A stretch of 64,000 bases of DNA from Rusavskia elegans (lineage: Eukaryota > Ascomycota > Lecanoromycetes > Teloschistales > Teloschistaceae): the NCBI GenBank assembly GCA_011316305.1, contig SAUG01000054.1:124001-188000 (forward strand), in the 5' to 3' direction. Shown here in pieces: positions 57,415 to 64,000 of the stretch. The first letter of the stretch is position 1, and every line of letters begins with the position of its first letter. Under the pieces are notes generated by a model that had not been told where the DNA came from, did no database searches, and saw nothing but the letters and a program-made list of their open reading frames with translations. Made by a program: the position numbers and the translations under genes.

Positions 57415-58130
57415 GATTTAGAGATTCGATTTTAAATTCGTTTAAGTCCTTATTAGTTAGTAGATCTATATACGCCTATATATACCGCTAGGCTAGCTTC
57501 GTCTAGATCGAAAATATTAGGTTTCTTTACTAGAATCTAACTAGATTAGGTCTAGCGTGGTTTATTAAATAGATATTCGACTTCCGTTATTCCCGCTTTT
57601 AGCGGCGGCCGCTAAACTTTATTTTCGACTTAGGTTATATAGGTTTATTTTAAGCTTATATATAGATTCTATTTTAGGCTGCTTACTAAGTAGATTTTCG
57701 TACTATAGATACTATTAGAGCTCCAATCCATCGAAAATCCACTTTTTAAATTTTTGGATTATTTAGATTTTTGGATTATTTGGATTGAGATGGCTGTCAG
57801 CCGGTCTAATCTGAAAATCCATTTTGAGATTCGTTGATGAAGCTAAAAAAGTAAGAAATCTTTCGAATCTCGCCTCGATTATAATAAGACGGCTCTAGAA
57901 ATAATAAAAATCTCGCGACGGAAAAAGTTTATTAAATTTAAAAGCGTTATTAAATCTATATTATTACGTTAAATAAAAAAGGTTTCTATAAAATTAAACG
58001 AGTATTAATCTAACCGAAATTCGTAATCCTAAATTTAAATCTACGACCGACGAAGATTTTCGGGTCTAGCTATATAGGGTAACTACTAGATTCTAGTTCG
58101 AACAATATTTAATCTCGCTTAAATTTCGGC

Positions 58131-58449
58131 GGTGCAGGTCTGAGTTCAGAGGCAATGAATAATATCAATAGCAATAGACCCTACCGCACCCAGTATACTA
58201 CCAAGAGCCGAGGACTGTTCAGTATCACTCTCATGGCCGTTTCTCTAGTGTATATACACTGGGAGTAATGATTGTATATCAATGACTAAATGAAGACATC
58301 CCGAAAAGATTAAAAGGTTTCAAGATACACTGGATCTTTGTATGGAATATTATGAATCGATCAGAGGGAACCTGTGGCAGCTTTCTACAGTCCGAGAAGC
58401 CAACGCTTTCCGTCTATTTTATCGGTACCGCAGCGGGGGAAGGCCATCT
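58131..58449. other. Intergenic, right flank of RIP block
   Basis: About 320 bases of normal composition, no gene seen. Confidence 0.5.
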
Positions 58450-58587
58450 TCACCGCAGGGACCGCAGTCGTAAACAGGGGTCGTTGGGGTTGTAAGGTGG
58501 GAGGTTAGGATCGCCTGGTGTAGGGATCGCTGCGATGGCAGAGGCGGGGGCTCCGATGACGAGTAGGACGCTGGTAAAGCTGTGCAT
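58450..58587 (-). CDS. Candidate small secreted protein (45 aa)
   Basis: The ORF begins MHSFTSVLLVIGAPASAIAA, a plausible signal peptide, and is followed by a Pro/Asn-rich mature part of ~25 residues with one Cys (PNDPCLRLRS). The same DNA has an overlapping frame ending in VYDCGPCGEDGLPP, so the true reading of the 3' part (or a small intron) is uncertain. Its 5' end and upstream ~100 bases resemble those of the locus at 59.45-59.64 kb, which suggests a local duplication. Family unknown. Confidence 0.35.
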   Translation of the reverse strand: MHSFTSVLLVIGAPASAIAAIPTPGDPNLPPYNPNDPCLRLRSLR

Positions 58588-59274
58588 GGTGTGCGATGGC
58601 AGCGGAAGGGATGGATGTTGGGGGAAGATTTGAGGCGGTCGAAAATAATAGAGATCATCGGAGGAGACGATATATATGAAGGGATGTTTCGATAATATTA
58701 GGGCGAGGGAGACGAAGTAGAGATATAACTTGCGAACTTACTTTTGAAATACACCGTCCTCAGAGACGGGTTTCATGCCTGGCTAGGGTCGCGCATCAGC
58801 TGTGATTGGAGGAGTGTTGAGGAAGAGCGAATATAGCTAGCAGGTTTCACGCGTACAATTGTAAAGTTGAAGAACAAAAGATTTGGTCCAAAGGCCTTGG
58901 ACACGATGTTCAACGGTACCTCTCAGCTCACATCCTCCATGAGGCTACCGTCAGTAGTACGGAAGCTTTTATTCGAAATCGATAGTAACGGTAGCAATAT
59001 AGTCCAGCGATACAAACGGGGGATTGTTGTGAGTCCTCTCTGGGAGCAATACCAGCAAGAACATCCTCCAAGATCTCCCCCGAGCAACCCCGAGCCATTC
59101 TCCGATACCGTTTTCCTTCAGCGTTACCTGCAAAGATCTTTCCTATGCGCACAAATCACACAGCTCAACCATTCAACGCTTTTGCCTGCTCTGGACAGAA
59201 AGGTCTCTGGATAGTTGTCAGCGAATGTCATCTTAACAATTTGGATCAGTTGGAATCATCACAGACGTTGTTAT
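58588..59274. other. Intergenic, 0.7 kb
   Basis: A 115-codon plus-strand ORF (58867-59214) and an overlapping minus-strand ORF have no recognisable motif, and the plus ORF lies across the presumed promoter of the small secreted candidate. Not called. Confidence 0.4.
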
Positions 59275-59453
59275 CTATTCCGACTCCGTTTCCGCATCTT
59301 TATTGAAAGAATGGTAGTTTCCAAACGGCGCTCCATTCGGGCAGGAGCCGTCTTCACCGCGCACCTTTCCGGCCCCATACGGCTTCCAATCTATGCTGAA
59401 AGAATTGGAGCCCGTCGGTAACGATACGTTATCACCAGCTTGGACCTCAGGGT

Positions 59454-59638
59454 CTACATCGAGTTCGGAGAGCCATTGGCAGGACAGGGATTTCCGTCCG
59501 GGCAGCCACCAGAGGGAGTGCATCGGGTGCGTCCATCCGGGCAGGTAGCAAGGAATTGCAATTTCAGTGGCGTAGGTGTCGCCGCTGTATAGGAGGCATG
59601 ACGCCCAATAGGAATAGGATGCCGGTAAGGCTGTGCAT
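59454..59638 (-). pseudogene. Frame-disrupted paralogue of the small secreted candidate
   Basis: From ATG at 59638 the frame reads MHSLTGILFLLGV, like the signal peptide at 58587, but then runs to an early stop. A shifted frame gives AATPTPLKLQFLATC, then a Cys-rich segment with CPDGRTRC, GGCPDGNPCPANG and a stop at 59454. The two halves align with the 58.5-kb locus (AIAAIPTP against TAATPTP), so one indel near 59600 separates signal peptide and mature part. Either it is a recent pseudogene, or the shifted frame is read from an upstream Met at 59699 without a signal peptide. Cys spacing resembles small secreted fungal proteins, but I cannot name a family. Confidence 0.4.
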
Positions 59639-59718
59639 GGTGTTTGGTGGACAGTAGAAGAAAATGTCTGGCGAAACGGTCGAGCCGGCTGGGGATCAAT
59701 ATATATCGTTAGAATCAA

Positions 59719-60475
59719 TTAAAACCGGTCTTTGTAGGAAGAGAACTAAAGGAGCGGGGGGTAGAGCAAGCATAAGGTTCGAAGCCATTACGTAGAAACA
59801 CTGTACTCGGAGCCGCTCAGAGTCGTTCAGAGGCGGGTAATTGACAGCCAAAATTGGGAAAGCAACAGCAACGAATGCCTTTTCTTCGAAGTTTCGAGAG
59901 GAGGAGCGAATGTTGAGTGTAACACAGTAGAAACCCCGAATTTTGACCTTGGAAGATTTGAATACCAGATATGGACTGTGTCCAAGTCCTTCAAAAATGT
60001 ACAGTCAGTAACGAAGGTGTCTTCGATATCGATGGTGGCAATAATCGCAACGTACCCCAGTTAAGGAAACCGTGTTTTATCTTCGCGGCTGGGGTGCTCT
60101 TCTAGTTGAAACGCCGGATGTCTTGGGAGCGGAGAAGCGCAGCGAATACTTATAAGCGACACGGATGCTCGCTACATTTCCAGCCTATATTATTGGCGTC
60201 TGGTCGAGAAGATTCTCTGGTTTCATGGCGAATACCGACTGTCCTGGTCTCAAACATCCCTCCGCGGCTTTCCCCTCTCCCTCCGAGTAAAGCGATGTAG
60301 AGGTACTTTTAAGTGAAGGAGGACCCAGCGCTCCAAGACGGAATTTGTGAAGCAAGTCCAAAATTTCGACTGCAACCGCCCACGATCTTTGCAAGCCAAT
60401 CCGGAATCCAGCTCCATTCGCTATTGGGCACATACCGATTCGACACCGGCTCAGGCGTTTCATGGTCAGCCTATC
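59719..60475. other. Intergenic, 0.75 kb
   Basis: Upstream region of the small secreted locus and 3' flank of the second BBE-type gene. No gene seen. Confidence 0.5.
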
Positions 60476-62088
60476 TCATAGAAGTGGAAACCACTGTCTG
60501 AATCTGTTTTGCGGATCGTATTGTTTTTTCAAACTTTGCAATCTGGGTAAGCTTTTTCCGTACACTGTTTCCAGCGGCTCATCACCGTGCGCGAAGTTGA
60601 TGTAACTAGTCAACAACCACATTGTCAGCCCTGTGACTCAATGGGTCTTCGACCGTCCGGCGGCACGGCAGGGAAAGATGTTGTATTTACGTACCTGTTG
60701 TTCAGGCTCTGTGGGTCCATCTCACGCAACATACCACGCACCCGCGACCCGAAAGCCGTCGCGGCCACATCTGTCGCACGCACATCCACTTCAGTGCCAT
60801 TATAATCCACAATTACCGCCACATGGACCGGGAGCTGAGCGAACGGATACGACGAGACGCCCGGGCTAGCTTCCTCGTCTCTGACAGCTTTCTCCACATT
60901 GTAATACTGGATCCAAATAATGGTCCCCCTCACCTTGGGATTCCGCACATTGAACTCTTGCGATTCCGTCAGAATGGCGCTCGCGGTGGAATATTGGGTG
61001 AGAGCTTTTCGCGGCAGCGATACTCCATATGCCGGTTCCCGCCTCCCCTTCTGACAGAGGAAATCTGTCTGGAAATATCCCCAGCGAGTGGGGGGCGATT
61101 CTTCCACAGCCACAAGCTCCGCACCGATCCGAGAGATGGGTGCGAAGGCCTTTTCCGCCTCGGTTCGATTGCCCAGGTAGAATGCTTCCGCGATGATCCA
61201 TGATGACATTTTTGGACGCTGGGGGATGAATAGATCGATCTGCATTTTTGGGCTGAGGTCCAGAGCTGCCATGGTTGCGACTACTTCTTCGAGTTTGCTT
61301 GGAGAGAAGTAAAACCGGCCTTGCCAGGCTATGTCCTGCGCTTTGGGGGTCGGATATGCTTTGATGAGTGCAGAGGTTACGATGCCGAAATTTGGGGCGG
61401 CGCCGGTAATTGCGAACCAGAGATCGGGGTTTGAATCTTTGTCCACGGTTACCAATTCGCCCGATGCTGAGACTACGTTGACTCTGAGGATTTGATCGAC
61501 ACCGAGGCCGTAGAGGCCCATGTCGCGCGTCAGTCCGCCGCCGAGCATCGTGCCTAGGTAGCCGAGACAGGTAACAGAAGGGACGGCGAATCGAGTGCCT
61601 GCACCGTATGCTGCGGTGATCATGTCACTGACTAGTGCGCCTCCTTCGATCGAGGCCGATCTTTTGTCTGTTGCGATGCCTATCCTATTTAGGCCACCGA
61701 TGTTGATCATGAGGCTGCAATCGGAGAGGTGGAAGGTGTCGGCCCAACCGTTGCCACGGCTTTGGGCAAAGAACGAAATATTTTTCTTATTGCAGTATTG
61801 CACCTATCGGCAGATGGTTAGTACGAGGTGCGTTTGTTCAGTCTCGGAGGGATATACCGTGGTGGCTACGTCGCTCTCTTCAGCGACACTGACGACGAAG
61901 GTTGGATTTGGGGCGTTGTAGAGACTCCATCGGCGGACTCCGACCGTGCTATCGTTGATGGTACTCCCTTGTGATAGTGTTCTACCCAGCTCTTCCCTCA
62001 CCTCGTCTAGGCTTGGGCATGGAGCTGCAAAGGATTTGGCTATGGAAGCAAGCAATAGCACCGGTAGAGCGAGTATAGAGGTGGACAT
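60476..62088 (-). CDS. Secreted FAD-linked oxidoreductase (BBE type, cysteinyl pattern)
   Basis: Model complement(join(60476..60605, 60695..61803, 61858..62088)), 489 residues. The start at 62088 gives STSILALPVLLLASIAKSFA, a clear signal peptide. An upstream in-frame Met at 62190 would bury it. The FAD domain has NPTFVVSVAEESDVATT, then FFAQSRGNGWADTF where most BBE enzymes have the flavin-linking GGGH; the His is replaced. PSVTCLGYLGTMLGGG retains Cys 156 in the 6-S-cysteinyl position. NPDLWFAITGAAPNFGIVT is conserved. The last exon supplies the BBE motif YINFAHGDEPLETVYG and LKKQYDPQNRFRQWF. Introns are GTATAT...ATAG (54 nt) and GTACGT...CTAG (89 nt). The fungal subgroup with GGNGWA at this position is known. 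The substrate is unknown. Confidence 0.88.
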
Positions 62089-62961
62089 ATTGGATATTGA
62101 ATCGAACGTTCCTTTACTTGGGAGCCATGGAGCCTTAAACAGGTATTCGACCTGCTCTCGAAGACGGGCCATTCCGGGACCCAGGTTCACCAGTTCTTAT
62201 GTATGTTTCTTGAGGCGAAGCGACTTACTGAACGCTAATGGCCCGGTGCAATGGTTCTCCTACCGATTCGAGTATTCGCATAGTAACTAAACGCTCGGTC
62301 CGGAGCTCAGAAGTATGTTGTCGCATACAACAGAGTTCCCATAGAAGTGAAAAGGTTAAGTCCTTATGTGCTGATACCGTTCATTCCGTATTGCCGCATC
62401 CAAGGGCTCAAGCGGCTAAAAAGACAGCCAAGAAATTATAGAATCGCCTGAGCGAGACTTGAACGACGGAAGAATGTTAGTACTTGGTCTGGCTTCAGCT
62501 GGTACTCACCGTCACGATCGCGACTTGGTTTCCGGTGTACCAGTTGCTACATCAACCCAACCCTACCTTCGCTTTCGCCCCAGCCTACTTAGATATACAA
62601 GGTTCTGACTAAATGCTTGGGCATCTCATGCAGTAATTAAAATGGATGTCAGTGTCTCGAGCAATTGCGCAGATTGAGCGCTTCATCTTCAATCAAATAC
62701 TGGGTAGTGGAAAGAGACAACCGCAGTTGAAAAAGGGAACTCCAGACCTCGAATGGCGAACCAGGTTGCTTTGGTTCATGAATTGATACCCATACCTCGA
62801 AAGCCCAATTGACAGAATAGGCGATGCCCCTACGTCGACATTGATCAATCCAGGTGTTTTCGTGAACGTGGCGACAATCGAGGGAAGTCTTTTTACCCCT
62901 TCCTCACCTGGGGTTAACACTATATAAGTCAAACTAAACCTTTTAACCCAAACATCAACGG
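62089..62961. other. Intergenic, BBE promoter to tRNA
   Basis: About 870 bases, short ORFs only. Confidence 0.5.
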
Positions 62962-63070
62962 GGCACTTTGGCCGAGTGGTTAAGGCGTTCGCCTGCTATT
63001 CTTCTCCTCCCTGGGGTGTTCAGCGTAGCGAATCCCTTCGGGGGCGTGTGTTCGAATCACACAGGTGTCG
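62962..63070 (+). tRNA. tRNA-Ser(GCU) with a 28-nt intron
   Basis: Class II tRNA. The acceptor stem GGCACTT pairs with AGGTGTC (63063-63069) and the discriminator is G63070. The D arm is GCCGAGTGGTTAAGGC. Anticodon stem TTCGC (62988-62992) pairs with GCGAA (63028-63032), with loop C-T-GCT-A and anticodon GCT at 62995-62997. The intron is 62999-63026, directly 3' of position 37, the canonical nuclear site. The long variable arm CCC-TTCG-GGG is typical of serine tRNA, and the T arm is GTGTG-TTCGAAT-CACAC. A-box and B-box promoter elements are internal. Confidence 0.93.
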
Positions 63071-63559
63071 AATTTCACTTTTTGCGTCCGGAAAAGTAGT
63101 GACAATGATATTATTTTCAATTTTCAATCGTGATGTGTTAAAAGTTCATATGCCCTGTCAGCATGCAGCAAGTGGTTTGCCAGCTTTCAAGAGCTTTGAA
63201 ATCGCCGAGGCTGCTGTGACTCTTGACTCTGATGGTCTTGAAGGTGACGTCATATTTATGAAATGGGTACCCAGTCGGTATCACCTCGGCCGGAGAAGCC
63301 GGAGTCTACAACACTTTCAGCGCATTTACCTTCTTGGCGCTGGCATGGCTGGCGGAATTGGCGGAGTCGCCCAAAGGAGGTTGAGCTGCAAATGATGAAA
63401 ATGGCCCCTTCGATGGCGTGATACCATCCGAAACAGTACGAATGGCCAGCTTTTTTATTCTATGAATGGCTAGCTTTCCTAATCTAATGCGGGTATGTCC
63501 AGCCGAGACTATGCTCCCAAATGCATATACATTACCTCCCAGCACTTTTGCTCTTGTAC
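63071..63559. other. Intergenic, tRNA to chromate transporter
   Basis: About 490 bases. The overlapping ORFs on both strands (63.0-63.6 kb) are not recognisable. Confidence 0.5.
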
Positions 63560-64000
63560 TCATCTGATGAAGATAGCCCATCTCGCAATCCCTCCAGTCC
63601 CTCCCATCAAGATGGCCACAGGTGCATTAACGCTAAACCACTTCCCACTCACGAACGCCGCCGCCGTCAGAAAAACAAGCCAAGGGTCTCCACCTAGCGG
63701 CTGGCCTCCTTCTCCGCCAGCTATTCCCACGCGTCCAATCTCCCACAGCTTATAAACGGCCGTGAACACCAGCCCGACAGCGGCAGCATTGACCCCTCTC
63801 AAGATAGCTTGGAACCATGCTCTTCCCTCCAGGGCTTGCCATAAACCTAGAAACCCCAACATGATCACCAATCCAGGCGCAAAGATCGCAACGAGTGCAA
63901 TCAACGCACCCACAAACGACGGGACAGGTGTACCCTTCGTGGCGAGCGCACCGAGATAGACAGCAAAATTGAAATTCGGGCCTGGGAAAGACTGGATGAT
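63560..64000 (-). CDS. Chromate ion transporter (CHR family), C-terminal part
   Basis: The frame is open from the window edge (64000) to a stop at 63560, about 146 residues. It begins inside the family signature QSFPGPNFNFAVYLGALATK, followed by TM segments (GALIALVAIFAPGLVIMLGF; GVNAAAVGLVFTAVYKLW; WLVFLTAAAFVSGKWFSV; APVAILMGGTGGIARW). These match the second CHR domain of fungal ChrA-like chromate efflux proteins, which have two homologous CHR halves. The N-terminal half and the start codon lie beyond the window. No intron is seen in the visible part. Confidence 0.88.
   Translation of the reverse strand: MIQSFPGPNFNFAVYLGALATKGTPVPSFVGALIALVAIFAPGLVIMLGFLGLWQALEGRAWFQAILRGVNAAAVGLVFTAVYKLWEIGRVGIAGGEGGQPLGGDPWLVFLTAAAFVSGKWFSVNAPVAILMGGTGGIARWAIFIR

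Larger units (their letters stand above)
56841..58130. repeat. RIP-mutated AT-rich repeat remnant
   Basis: An abrupt change to TA-rich sequence. In 56841-57300 I count one CpA and one TpG. In 57421-57719 there is no CpA and there are two TpG. In 57846-58100 there is no CpA or TpG. CpG remains common throughout. Loss of CpA/TpG with gain of TpA is the classic product of repeat-induced point mutation at CpA, so the block was once a duplicated sequence, probably a transposon. No ORF or family survives. Two islands, 57301-57420 and 57720-57845, retain normal CpA/TpG. Confidence 0.85.

Noticed and set aside
56841..58130. AT-rich block as a centromere or a mitochondrial insertion
   Set aside because: It is only 1.3 kb, keeps abundant CpG and specifically lacks CpA/TpG, which RIP explains directly.
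58867..59214. 115-codon plus-strand ORF next to the RIP block
   Set aside because: No motif, and an antisense ORF of similar length; it coincides with the likely promoter of the small secreted candidate.
1..64000. CRISPR array, bacterial operon or phage-type system
   Set aside because: Spliceosomal introns and fungal gene families throughout; no spaced direct repeats of CRISPR type and no prokaryotic gene structure.

Overview
The window is nuclear DNA of a filamentous ascomycete (Pezizomycotina). The evidence is short spliceosomal introns (about 45-80 nt, mostly GTRWGT...YAG), head-to-head genes for the two fungal type I fatty acid synthase subunits, a PTH11-type receptor, a DUF3176 protein, a tRNA-Ser with a nuclear-type intron, and an AT-rich block with the dinucleotide signature of repeat-induced point mutation (RIP). 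I cannot name the genus. All exon models were built by eye from reading frame, splice sites and family motifs.

Left part, 1-31 kb, is mostly housekeeping. It holds the 3' part of NTE1 (lysophospholipase), guanine deaminase, a degraded NLR-type remnant, a DUF3176 membrane protein, an unrecognised 283-aa protein, an ExoIII/AP-endonuclease-like nuclease, and Arp9 of the SWI/SNF-RSC remodellers. The centre is the FAS locus: FAS beta (minus strand) and FAS alpha (plus strand) diverge from a 0.9-kb intergenic region and together encode the cytosolic alpha6-beta6 synthase.

Middle part, 31-52 kb, is accessory. A gene-poor 4.2-kb stretch is followed by a secreted FAD-linked oxidase (BBE type), four cytochrome P450 genes and a PTH11-like receptor. 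Two of the P450s (37.7-39.8 kb and 48.1-50.9 kb) are multi-exon paralogues that share at least five intron positions and phases, including one that splits the haem-ligand cysteine codon. No PKS, NRPS, terpene cyclase or DMATS backbone gene is visible. It looks like an oxidative tailoring cluster whose scaffold enzyme lies outside the window or is missing.

Right part, 52-64 kb, is mixed. A GT32 glycosyltransferase has a C-terminal tail translated from a 78-bp homopurine minisatellite. TRM1 follows, then a 1.3-kb RIP-mutated repeat with two unmutated islands, two related small secreted-protein candidates (one frame-disrupted), a second BBE-type oxidase with a different flavin-attachment signature, an intron-containing tRNA-Ser(GCU), and the 3' end of a chromate transporter.

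The least ordinary material is the backbone-less P450/BBE/receptor cluster, the recurrent GTTCGT 5' splice sites in the P450 genes, the minisatellite tail of the GT32 protein, and the RIP block with its islands. I saw no clearly new defence or mobile system.
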